Below, in pieces: positions 1-7,206 of a DNA stretch of 9,428 bases; position 1 is the first letter of the stretch, and every line of letters begins with the position of its first letter. Below the pieces are notes generated by a model. That model saw only the letters and a list, made by a program, of their open reading frames with translations, was not told the DNA's origin and searched no databases. The position numbers were made by a program, and so were the translations under genes. The stretch comes from Desulfobacterales bacterium. Its GTDB lineage: Bacteria > Desulfobacterota > Desulfobacteria > Desulfobacterales > ETH-SRB1. The DNA lies in contig JASEIZ010000071.1 in NCBI GenBank assembly GCA_030017395.1, positions 1 to 9,428 on the forward strand, read 5' to 3'.

Positions 1-1070
1 ATTGGGATCTCGCGGCCTTTTTGATTTTTTATGGTTGCCCGTTGGCCCACTGTAGCCTCACCAGTTTCCAGAGCCTTTTTTATAGGGCACTCATCTTCGC
101 AGATCGAACTATGAAACACTTCGCAACACGGCATTCCAATTGCATCTTCACGTGACAAACCTACCAGGCGCGCTGCAGCCTCATTTATGAATACCACATT
201 CATCTCCGGATCAACCGTGAAGAAGGGGTCGGAAATTCCGAGCTTGAGGCTATTGGCATATTCCATCCGGTCTCGTATGCTTTTTACCATCTGGTTGAAG
301 TTGCGAGACAATGCTCCGATCGAGTCTTGATGATCATCTATAACTTTTACAGTAACATCACCTGCGGCTACCTGGCCGGTTTTTTTCCCAAGCAGGCGGA
401 TACGCTGCGAAACCAGCCTGGAAAAGAAAAAATTGATGAAGATCACCAGTCCTATGAGAGCAGTCGTGAAATAGATAATAAGTCTGTTTCTGGTCTGAAC
501 TATTGCCCCAAGTACATCCCCCACATGCTGTTTGATGACCATTGCGCCAAGGACCTTTCTGCCGGTTCCATGACAGTGGCGGCAGGATGATTCATTAAGA
601 ATTGGTTTAATGGTTACCAGAAAAGACTTTTTGTTCTCTACGTCTGGAAATGATTCTCCAGGAGCTTTGCCGGTTGCCAGCGCTTGAGCCAAAGCCTTAC
701 GCGACTTGTTTCCATTAAGATACCTTTCCATGCCGCTGTTAATGCGTTCCTTTTCCGATGCATAAGAAATTTGCCGGCTAAAGTCCAGAATGTAAACCTG
801 GATGTCGTCTATGTGTTGTTTGACATCTTTCATCTGCTCTTTTATTGTTTTATCATCTCCTATCGACATGGGGAACTTCATAGCGCTGTAAATATTTTCC
901 ATGAGATTGTATGAAGAGCGCTCTACCTGGTCCATAGCGGTCTTTTTATGTATTAACAGGCTCTGATAAAGACTAAGACCCATAAAGAAACCCACAAGAA
1001 CGACTGTGACTGCAAACATCTTGGTTCGCATTCTCGTGTTTTTCAAAAGTTCATTAATCGAGTTTCCCAT
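1..1070 (-). CDS. Membrane-bound sensor with periplasmic c-type heme site, HAMP and Cys-rich PAS (partial, C-terminus beyond window)
   Basis: This is an open frame of 356 codons that runs off the left edge without a stop; the N-terminus is complete. A first membrane segment lies at about residues 19-40. A periplasmic loop of about 155 residues follows and contains CRHCH at residues 163-167 (bases 570-584), a c-type heme attachment motif followed by G. The second membrane segment is at about 197-217, HAMP at about 217-270 and PAS from about 275. The PAS carries a cysteine cluster (C315, C316, C324, C328) in a pattern of the type C-x-VF-x(4)-C-x(3)-CP. The ATG at 1068-1070 is preceded by AGGTTA with a 5-nt gap, and lies 9 bp after the stop of the STAS gene, so it is the fourth gene of the operon. 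The periplasmic heme suggests redox or gas sensing (inference). The output domain is outside the window and could be a histidine kinase, chemoreceptor or diguanylate cyclase. Confidence 0.88.
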   Translation of the reverse strand, partial: MGNSINELLKNTRMRTKMFAVTVVLVGFFMGLSLYQSLLIHKKTAMDQVERSSYNLMENIYSAMKFPMSIGDDKTIKEQMKDVKQHIDDIQVYILDFSRQISYASEKERINSGMERYLNGNKSRKALAQALATGKAPGESFPDVENKKSFLVTIKPILNESSCRHCHGTGRKVLGAMVIKQHVGDVLGAIVQTRNRLIIYFTTALIGLVIFINFFFSRLVSQRIRLLGKKTGQVAAGDVTVKVIDDHQDSIGALSRNFNQMVKSIRDRMEYANSLKLGISDPFFTVDPEMNVVFINEAAARLVGLSREDAIGMPCCEVFHSSICEDECPIKKALETGEATVGQRATIKNQKGREIP

Positions 1071-1079
1071 TAGCTTAAC

Positions 1080-1415
1080 CTATTGAAAGGACTTAATAGC
1101 CTCTTCCTTTGAGCCAAAAATATCAATTATTCTATCCATCCGAACAAGCTCAAATAGTGAACGAACCGGCTCCTGAACTCCGCACAGTTTGAGGTTGCCT
1201 CCCAGCTTACTTAACTGTTTTTGGCAAAACAACAGTGTTCCGCACCCTGAGCTGTCGACAAATTTTACATGACTCATTTCAAATACCATTTTATGGCTTT
1301 CATTAAGTATAGAAGCAAAGCCTGTCTTGAATTCATCGGTATTGCCGGCATCAAGAACTTCATTCAGCACCGCTACAACAGTAATGTCGCCAATTTCTTC
1401 CGTACTTAATTCCAT
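1080..1415 (-). CDS. STAS-domain anti-sigma factor antagonist (SpoIIAA/RsbV/HsbA type)
   Basis: This 111-residue protein is a single STAS domain, the usual size for anti-anti-sigma factors. The signature loop FVDSSGCGTLL lies at about residues 52-62; S55 aligns with the phosphorylated Ser58 of SpoIIAA. Family knowledge: the unphosphorylated form binds and neutralises a partner (an anti-sigma kinase or another target), a kinase of the RsbW type phosphorylates the serine, and a PP2C phosphatase removes the phosphate. The gene just upstream encodes a protein with both the kinase and the phosphatase domains, and only 1 bp separates the two genes, so the pair is almost certainly a dedicated enzyme and substrate. 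The ATG at 1413-1415 has a strong GGAGGT site inside the end of the upstream gene. The loop cysteines (C58, C64) are not part of the usual signature. The final target is not encoded in this window. Confidence 0.93.
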   Translation of the reverse strand: MELSTEEIGDITVVAVLNEVLDAGNTDEFKTGFASILNESHKMVFEMSHVKFVDSSGCGTLLFCQKQLSKLGGNLKLCGVQEPVRSLFELVRMDRIIDIFGSKEEAIKSFQ

Positions 1416-1416
1416 C

Positions 1417-3000
1417 TTAATTACCTCCGGTTAGCTTAATTTTCAAACAGGTGCAATTTTTACCTTGATCATCCCGAGAATACAGCACTTCGTTCACAGC
1501 ATGAGCAATTATGTGAAGACCGAATCCGCATTCACGTGATCCGTCAAATACCGGCTGTGGAACCGATTTCGGCTCGAACCGTTCGCCCCAGTCATAAAAC
1601 CGAATTTCAATTTCGTCAGCAAAGGCTTCGGCATTGATTTGAATCATTTCGCCGCTGCGGCTTTTATATGCATGTTTAATTATATTGACCGCAACTTCGG
1701 TAACAGCCAGTTCGATCATGCCTATACGCCTTGCGTCCAAAGAAGAATCCTTTACTCTATCGCAAAACTCCCTGGCAAAAGCTCTGACCTTTTCCAGCTC
1801 TTTCAGGTCGCTTATTATCTCAAGTTTTGACTTGGTTGACGAAACAGAACATGATGCCCTTTTATCAATCTTGACCAAAACGCATGTAACATCATCATCA
1901 AAGGTTTCGGATTCTGAAAATGCGACAATATCGTTCCAGATACCGTTTATAAGATTTCCAGGCTCAATTTTTGCGTTTGTCTGCACAAAATCGACCAGAC
2001 GTTTTTCGCCATAAAGATTACCGTTCCTATCTTTGGATTCTGTTATGCCGTCTGAATAGAACACAAAAAGGTCTCCTGGTTTGAATCGAACGGTTTTCTG
2101 CCTGAACGGCTGCTTTTCCGGAAAACCGAGCGGCATATTAACCCCGCGGAGCAGACTGCAGTTGTTTGTATCATTATTAAAGTGAATAGTCCTCATATGG
2201 CCGCAATCAACAAAGCTATACACATATCTTGCCATATCGAATCTCGCATAACACAGGGTTGCAAAGGTTTCCAAATCCTCGATCTGATCGATCACTTGTT
2301 TGTGTAGAGATGAAATAATTTGAGCCGGCTCAGGTAGATTATTCTTGTTGGTTAAAAAACTTAGTTCATTCAAAACACGTAAAAGATGACTCTTTAATGC
2401 CGCACCCAAAATGGCTGCAGGGATTCCCTTGCCCATAACATCTCCAACCACAATGTCAAAACACAGGTCGCTGTGTTTAAAGAAATCATAAAAATCACCG
2501 TCAATCTTTTGTGAAGCAGCTGTTAAATGAGCTGTCTGAATCCCCTGAATATTATGTGGCGGTTGACCGAGCAGAAGGGTTTGCTGGATTCTGGAAGCTA
2601 TATATATTTCCTGATCACGCGCTTCTTTAAGAGAAAGATGTGTCTTGACCCTTGCTTTTACTTCAGCTGCATGAAACGGTTTAGTGATATAATCCAGCGC
2701 GCCTGCTTCAAATCCTTTGGTTTTGTGTCCCTCTTCACTCATTGCAGTAATGAAAATTACTGGAATATCTTTGGTTTTTATAGCAGCTTTAAGCCGGGTG
2801 CATACCTCATATCCATTCATTTCAGGCATCATGATGTCCAGAAGGATCAGGTTCGGCAGATGTTTATCTGCGTATTCAAGAGCTTTTGCCCCGTTTTTGG
2901 CGATCCCCAACCGGTAATCATTTTTCAATGTATTTACCAGCAAATCGATATTAATTGAATTATCATCGACAATCAAAACTAAAGGCTTAACTTTTTTCAT
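1417..3000 (-). CDS. Response regulator fused to PP2C (SpoIIE-type) phosphatase and RsbW-like Ser kinase, HsbR-like
   Basis: This 527-residue cytosolic protein has three domains. The receiver (about 5-122) has D12/D13, phospho-acceptor D55, T85 and K107. The PP2C/SpoIIE phosphatase (about 142-379) has the metal-binding motifs DGD at 167-169, D187 in GDVMGKG, SDG at 316-318 and DDD at 368-370. The HATPase_c_2 domain (about 392-524) has the N-box E435-x3-N439-x3-H443-AY, D470-x-G472 and GFGL at 492-495. Phosphorylation of the receiver is expected to tip the balance between phosphatase and kinase action on the STAS protein encoded next. The same order of domains is known in HsbR of Pseudomonas. 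Start choice: a GTG at 3007-3009 would add three residues, but it lies inside the AGGTGA ribosome binding site, so the ATG at 2998-3000 is preferred. The gene begins 14 bp after the stop of the hybrid kinase gene, which supports that kinase as its phosphodonor. Confidence 0.94.
   Translation of the reverse strand: MKKVKPLVLIVDDNSINIDLLVNTLKNDYRLGIAKNGAKALEYADKHLPNLILLDIMMPEMNGYEVCTRLKAAIKTKDIPVIFITAMSEEGHKTKGFEAGALDYITKPFHAAEVKARVKTHLSLKEARDQEIYIASRIQQTLLLGQPPHNIQGIQTAHLTAASQKIDGDFYDFFKHSDLCFDIVVGDVMGKGIPAAILGAALKSHLLRVLNELSFLTNKNNLPEPAQIISSLHKQVIDQIEDLETFATLCYARFDMARYVYSFVDCGHMRTIHFNNDTNNCSLLRGVNMPLGFPEKQPFRQKTVRFKPGDLFVFYSDGITESKDRNGNLYGEKRLVDFVQTNAKIEPGNLINGIWNDIVAFSESETFDDDVTCVLVKIDKRASCSVSSTKSKLEIISDLKELEKVRAFAREFCDRVKDSSLDARRIGMIELAVTEVAVNIIKHAYKSRSGEMIQINAEAFADEIEIRFYDWGERFEPKSVPQPVFDGSRECGFGLHIIAHAVNEVLYSRDDQGKNCTCLKIKLTGGN
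1423..1428 (-). promoter_or_regulatory. Ribosome binding site GGAGGT for the STAS gene, inside the upstream coding sequence
   Basis: On the minus strand GGAGGT forms two Gly codons near the end of the phosphatase/kinase gene and lies 7 nt before the STAS ATG at 1413-1415. The stop and the start are 1 bp apart, so the two genes are likely translationally coupled. It is the strongest ribosome binding site in the operon. Confidence 0.8.
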
Positions 3001-3005
3001 GGTTG

Positions 3006-3011
3006 TCACCT
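3006..3011 (-). promoter_or_regulatory. Ribosome binding site AGGTGA deciding the start of the REC-PP2C-HATPase gene
   Basis: On the minus strand AGGTGA lies 5 nt before the ATG at 2998-3000. A GTG at 3007-3009 inside this site would extend the frame by three codons but is unlikely to be used. The site sits in the 14-bp gap after the hybrid kinase stop codon. Confidence 0.75.
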
Positions 3012-3014
3012 GTT

Positions 3015-6000
3015 TTATTTTAACCGCCTGTCTATCTTCGATGCAATTTCTTCCAGGCTTTTCAGAGCCTTGCCATAATCATAATCATTCAACCGGTTTT
3101 CAAGTTCCTGGTATGTCGAGAAATCCAGATGTTTCTTAATGTCTTTAAAGCTAATATCAATTTCTTCAGGATCGGCAAGTTCAAGGGCATCGGCAAGCTG
3201 TTTTAATAAGGGCATAATCTTTGCGGGATCAACAGAGCCGGCTTTAACATCCAACAGCTCGCTTTTACCCATATCAGCAAGAGGCTGCAAAGATTCAAGC
3301 ACCTGATTCAGTGCTGTTGCCACGTTATCAGCCAAATTTTCCCCTGGAGCTCCTTTACTGCTTGCTTTTTCAAGCTGAAATGCCGCCTCTTGCAAATCAA
3401 CAGCTCCGATATTGCCTGCGCTCCCTTTGAGGCTGTGAGCCAAATGCATAAGTGTTTCCCAATCTTTCTTGTCAAAGAGATCCTTTATGTTGCTGGAAAT
3501 GTCCTTATTGTTCCTGAGAAATCCAATGAGTATACGTTTAAAAACATCGGCACCAATATCCAGCGCTTTCAAGGCGTCCTGTATGTTTATCCCGGGCAGT
3601 TTAGCCGGAAGAACCTCGGCTGCGATAACAGGGGTATCCATAGCTTCTTTCTGAACAACTGTTTCAGCTTCTTTGTCGTCCGGCAGCCCTTTTTGTGGTT
3701 TTATCGTTCTCCATATTGTCTGGAATAATCTGTCCTGATTTATGGGTTTGCTAATGTAGGCATCCATTCCGGCTTCCAGACATTTTTCCTCATCACCTTT
3801 CATGGCATGAGCTGTCATTGCAATTATCGGAAGCAATTTCAATTCCGGGATTTTTCGAATATTAGCAGTGGCTTCATACCCATCCATTTTCGGCATCTGG
3901 ATATCCATTAGTACGGCATCAAACCGGCCTTTTCTTGCCGCCTCGACCGCATCCTCCCCGTTGTCGACAATTTCGAGAATGATTCCTGCTCCCTCCAGTA
4001 TTGCCTTTGCAATTTCCTGGTTTGTTGGATTATCCTCTGCCACAAGAATCCTAACCCCTTTCATGTGTTTCCTGTATATTGATGCTTTTGTTGTGATTTC
4101 TTTATCGGGTCTTGTTTCCCTCAATTCCTTTCCAAATGCGTCCATTATAGCATTAAAAATGGTTGATTGGAATATGGGTTTGGTCAGAAAAGCGTTGATT
4201 CCTGCCTTTTCAGCCTCCAGCTTTTCGGCTTCTTTTCCAAATGCGGTCATCATTATTATCGGAATAGTAAGCTTCAAATCCTGCCTGATTATTCTTGAAG
4301 CCTCAATCCCATCCATTTCAGGCATGCGCCAATCAATAATCACCAGATCAAACGGTTCTTTCGTGGTATGGTTTTCGCAAAGCATCTCGATAGCCTCTTC
4401 GCCCGACGAGACCAATTCCATACTGAAACCAAAAGACTCCAGCATTTTTTGCATGATGGCTCTGCTGTCAGAGCGGTCGTCCACAACCAACACTTTTAAT
4501 TTCTGGATATCAGGCGGCGGTATTAACCTGCGTCTGTGCCCTTTATCCCTGCGTTTAAAAACAACTGTAAAATGAAAAGTGCTTCCCTTGCCAAGTTCAC
4601 TTTCAACCCAGATTTTACCATCCATCAACTCCACAAGCTGCTTGCAGATGCTAAGCCCCAATCCCGTGCCGGCATATTTTCGCGTAGTGGACACATCGGC
4701 CTGACTAAAAGGTTTAAAAAGTTTGGAGAGATGTTCGGGCGCTATCCCAACACCTGTATCTTTTACAAAAAACGCAAGCGTTACCCGGTCTGAGGTTTCT
4801 TCCAAAACCTTCACTCCAACAAGAATAATGCCGCCCTTTTTTGTAAACTTGATTGCGTTGTCCACCAGATTCTTGATAATTTGCTGGAGACGCAGCGAAT
4901 CGCCTGTAAGCGCATTCGGCGTTTTCAGATCCATGTCAACAAGAAATTCTATATTTTTCTCAGAGGCCTTTTTGATGAACATGTCCGTTACTCTATCCAT
5001 TACTACATCGAGCATAAAAGGCCGTGATTCCAGATCAATCCTGCCTGCCTCAACCTTTGAGAAATCAAGAATATCATTTATAAGTTCCAGCAGTGAATAG
5101 GCTGAAGATTGTATGATTCCAAGATAGTGACCAACTTTGGGGGGCAAATCTTCACTCAGCGCCAGGTCGGCGGCGGCAATTACTCCGTTCATAGGAGTCC
5201 TGATTTCGTGACTCATGTTGGCCAGAAACGAACTTTTTGCTTCAGTAGCCAATTCCGCGGCTTTTTTTGCTTTAATCAGGTCTTTCTCTGCATGGTCACG
5301 AAAGGAGACCTCTTTCTCAAGTCTGATACGGGATGCTGAAAGCCCCCGGTTTAGACGCAGGATTTCGATGATAAAGCCCAGCATAACAACAAATATAATC
5401 GCTGCGGATAAAAACCAGTACCAGTAGTTTTTAAAAACTTTTGTAAGGGTTATTTTGCCAAAATCCTTGTAAGGCTCGACTTTTAGATACTTTAAACACT
5501 CATGTACCGATTGATAGTTCATGGGGATGGTCCATCCCCCGCATTCTGCCGCTATAGCCGCAGGAGAATCCACAGGCATTTCGAGCAGGGCTACTGCAAC
5601 TTCTTTTGCCAGTTTATCGGGAGTGTGTTTGAGTTCCGCCATGGGCCATTCAGGATATCCTCTGGTTGAGTGAGGAAATGGCGGACAATTCACGACCTCG
5701 CCGCCGTGTTGTTCATGAGCCACATAAAAGTTTTGTATATTAATCTTCCCTTCATTATGCATTCTTAAAAATGTATCTGACCTTACTGTTCCGGCATCTG
5801 CCTCGCCGTCTCTGACCGCGTAAACGACAGCATCCTGTGTTTCGCAAAATTTAAGCTCTTTGAAATCTTTATACCGATTAATCCCCTTTTCTTTCAATTC
5901 GCGCCATGCCATCCTCCAGCCCCCAAAAGAGCCTTCTGCTGTGGCTGCAAAGCTTTTGCCTTTGAGGTCATTAATCCGGCGCATGTCGCTCCGATTCGCC

Positions 6001-6398
6001 TTCCAGAAAATCACCCCCCAATATTTGGTATAAAAGTCATCAAAACACCAGTTTTTCAATGTAGCGATACGATTTGCTCCGTACCGATATTCAAGTTCTA
6101 CATAAAAGGATGAGTTGGCCAGAATAAAATCGATCTCTCCTTTTTTAACAGAAAGATGAACTTGATCGTGCTCAAGGGGTATAATAACAAAGGTTTTGCC
6201 GGGAATCCTGGCTGTAAGATATTTTGCGGTAGGCGACCACTTTTCCAGGCATCGCTCAATTCCTCTTTTGGCAAGAACTCCGATTTTTACCTGATCATCA
6301 TTTGCCAGAACAATGCATGCTGCCGTCAAGGTAAAGAATAAAGCTATAGTCAGGCAGACTACAGATACTGAGAGCTTGGAAAAATGTTTAATTTTCAC
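3015..6398 (-). CDS. Hybrid sensor histidine kinase with TtrS/PhnD-like periplasmic domain, two receivers and Hpt
   Basis: This 1127-residue inner-membrane protein starts with a hydrophobic signal or anchor segment (about 10-32, possible cleavage after VLA). The periplasmic domain (about 36-305) resembles PhnD-type solute-binding proteins and in particular the sensor region of TtrS (KIGVLAKRGIE start, FGGWRMAWRELKEKGI in the middle, YPEWPMAELKHTPDKLA near the end). A membrane segment (about 324-347) and a coiled coil (350-385) follow. HisKA has H397 in NMSHEIRTP. The ATPase has N510/N514, D547-x-G549-x-G551 and GTGLGL at 577-582. Receiver 1 has D640/D641, D689, T718 and K740. Receiver 2 has E788/D789, D832, T862 and K884. 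Hpt has H988 in HSLKGSAGN. A tail of about 80 residues after Hpt is helical and unassigned. It can carry out a full internal phosphorelay and hand phosphate to the next gene's receiver. The ligand is unknown. The GTG at 6396-6398 is preferred over the GTG at 6405-6407, which sits inside the ribosome binding site. Confidence 0.95.
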   Translation of the reverse strand: MKIKHFSKLSVSVVCLTIALFFTLTAACIVLANDDQVKIGVLAKRGIERCLEKWSPTAKYLTARIPGKTFVIIPLEHDQVHLSVKKGEIDFILANSSFYVELEYRYGANRIATLKNWCFDDFYTKYWGVIFWKANRSDMRRINDLKGKSFAATAEGSFGGWRMAWRELKEKGINRYKDFKELKFCETQDAVVYAVRDGEADAGTVRSDTFLRMHNEGKINIQNFYVAHEQHGGEVVNCPPFPHSTRGYPEWPMAELKHTPDKLAKEVAVALLEMPVDSPAAIAAECGGWTIPMNYQSVHECLKYLKVEPYKDFGKITLTKVFKNYWYWFLSAAIIFVVMLGFIIEILRLNRGLSASRIRLEKEVSFRDHAEKDLIKAKKAAELATEAKSSFLANMSHEIRTPMNGVIAAADLALSEDLPPKVGHYLGIIQSSAYSLLELINDILDFSKVEAGRIDLESRPFMLDVVMDRVTDMFIKKASEKNIEFLVDMDLKTPNALTGDSLRLQQIIKNLVDNAIKFTKKGGIILVGVKVLEETSDRVTLAFFVKDTGVGIAPEHLSKLFKPFSQADVSTTRKYAGTGLGLSICKQLVELMDGKIWVESELGKGSTFHFTVVFKRRDKGHRRRLIPPPDIQKLKVLVVDDRSDSRAIMQKMLESFGFSMELVSSGEEAIEMLCENHTTKEPFDLVIIDWRMPEMDGIEASRIIRQDLKLTIPIIMMTAFGKEAEKLEAEKAGINAFLTKPIFQSTIFNAIMDAFGKELRETRPDKEITTKASIYRKHMKGVRILVAEDNPTNQEIAKAILEGAGIILEIVDNGEDAVEAARKGRFDAVLMDIQMPKMDGYEATANIRKIPELKLLPIIAMTAHAMKGDEEKCLEAGMDAYISKPINQDRLFQTIWRTIKPQKGLPDDKEAETVVQKEAMDTPVIAAEVLPAKLPGINIQDALKALDIGADVFKRILIGFLRNNKDISSNIKDLFDKKDWETLMHLAHSLKGSAGNIGAVDLQEAAFQLEKASSKGAPGENLADNVATALNQVLESLQPLADMGKSELLDVKAGSVDPAKIMPLLKQLADALELADPEEIDISFKDIKKHLDFSTYQELENRLNDYDYGKALKSLEEIASKIDRRLK

Positions 6399-6403
6399 AG
6401 GTC

Positions 6404-6410
6404 TCACCTC
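6404..6410 (-). promoter_or_regulatory. Ribosome binding site GAGGTGA deciding the hybrid kinase start
   Basis: On the minus strand GAGGTGA lies 5 nt before the GTG at 6396-6398. It matches the 16S anti-Shine-Dalgarno well. The other candidate start, the GTG at 6405-6407, is part of this site and has no site of its own. Confidence 0.75.
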
Positions 6411-6460
6411 ATTATCGGTTTTATGGTAAGCGTTCGCGGAACATTGAAATTAATCAAATG

Positions 6461-6603
6461 GTGTCCATCCACAAGTGGTAGATTTTGGTTCCTGGCAAGG
6501 CTCGAGCGTTTTTGTAATCGCAGGCATAGCGCGCCTATTCCGAGGATTGCAAAAAAGCGAGAACGCCGCCAGGGGCCAAAAGATGCCATTTGTGGATGGA
6601 CAC
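6461..6603. repeat. Long imperfect palindrome (about 143 bp), MITE/REP-like or large hairpin
   Basis: The two 72-bp halves are inverted copies of each other, about 70% identical by hand alignment, with a perfect 14-bp terminal match (GTGTCCATCCACAA at 6461-6474, complement at 6590-6603). Several mismatches are of the G/A or T/C kind that would still pair as G-U in one RNA strand. The symmetry centre is near 6532, in a run of alternating GC, with no clear loop. It begins 3 bp after the stop codon of the DJ-1 family gene and ends about 50 bp before the hybrid kinase ribosome binding site. No transposase is present and I see no clear target-site duplication. It may be a dispersed non-autonomous repeat, and may also act as a transcription barrier between the two genes. 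Confidence 0.8.
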
Positions 6604-6606
6604 TAA

Positions 6607-7158
6607 CTATCCGGCCAGCATAGGCAAGGCTACATCTTTTGCTTTTTGCTTGCCGTAAAGCAGCTCCACTAACTTTATTGCAAACTCCATGGCTGTTCCC
6701 GGACCCTGACTTGTAACACATTCATCATCCACAACCACTCTGTCTTCAACTGCATCGGTATTATCAAGTTGATTTGCAAGGCTCGGATAACAGGTCGCTT
6801 TTTTCCGACCTATTAATCCATGATGCTGAAAAACAACCGCGGGAGAGGCGCAAATAGCCGCATACAATCTTCCTTCGCGCTGCTGACGTTTTAAAACCAG
6901 CTCCAATTCTTTCGAGTCACGCAAGTGCTCAGCTCCGGGCATACCGCCCGGCAAAGCAATTAAGTCATACACGATCTCCGCACAATCAGAAATAAGCTTG
7001 TCTGCAACCAGTTTTACTCCATGAGCCGCGGTAACCTGTAATTTGTTCACGGATGCAACAGTCACATAAGCACCTGCCCTTCTCAAAACATCAATAATAC
7101 ACATTGCTTCAATTTCTTCGATGCCGTCCGCTATCGGCACAAGAACTTTTTTAGACAT
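6607..7158 (-). CDS. DJ-1/PfpI family protein, YajL/DJ-1 subgroup
   Basis: This 183-residue protein is close to the usual length of YajL (196) and human DJ-1 (189). The nucleophile-elbow cysteine is C103 in AAICASP, matching C106 of DJ-1 (AAICAGP). E17 in DGIEEIEA matches the conserved glutamate E18 that interacts with that cysteine. The ALPGGMPGAEHLRDS segment (about 68-82) and the SQGPGTAMEFAIKLVE segment near the C-terminus are typical. The DJ-1 histidine of THP is replaced here (CYP at 123-125), as it also differs in YajL. Members are linked to protection against oxidative and carbonyl stress, with glyoxalase, deglycase or chaperone activities proposed and disputed; the exact activity cannot be read from sequence. 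It is cytosolic, with no signal peptide. The ATG has an AAGGAG site with good spacing (7165-7170). The gene is divergent from the lipoprotein gene and lies upstream of the signalling operon on the same strand. Confidence 0.93.
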   Translation of the reverse strand: MSKKVLVPIADGIEEIEAMCIIDVLRRAGAYVTVASVNKLQVTAAHGVKLVADKLISDCAEIVYDLIALPGGMPGAEHLRDSKELELVLKRQQREGRLYAAICASPAVVFQHHGLIGRKKATCYPSLANQLDNTDAVEDRVVVDDECVTSQGPGTAMEFAIKLVELLYGKQKAKDVALPMLAG

Positions 7159-7206
7159 ATATTTCTCCTTGAATTTGTTATTATTTAATGTTTTCTTTAT
7201 TTCTTT

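Noticed and set aside
327..914. Plus-strand frames of 87 and 76 codons at the left end
   Set aside because: They are antisense shadows of the heme sensor gene, whose frame runs unbroken across the whole region.
3868..4575. 235-codon open frame on the plus strand
   Set aside because: It lies wholly antisense to the receiver domains of the hybrid kinase, shows low-complexity Ser/Ile-rich composition and no recognisable domain.
6304..6318. Possible lipobox (TAAC) in the kinase N-terminus
   Set aside because: The -3 position is Thr instead of Leu, Val or Ile, and the segment fits a normal signal or membrane anchor ending at VLA-N better.
6411..6460. Promoter for the signalling operon just upstream of the hybrid kinase
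   Set aside because: The TTGATT and TACCAT hexamers on the minus strand are about 23 bp apart, too far for a sigma70 promoter, and no sigma54 motif was seen.
6461..6603. Reading the palindrome as a rho-independent terminator
   Set aside because: It is far longer than a terminator stem, has no loop and no U-run after the stem, although it may still affect transcription.
6404..6721. 105-codon minus-strand frame and 79-codon plus-strand frame (6384-6623) around the palindrome
   Set aside because: Both are produced by the palindrome and the overlapping DJ-1 gene end; neither resembles a protein family I know, and no ribosome binding site supports them.
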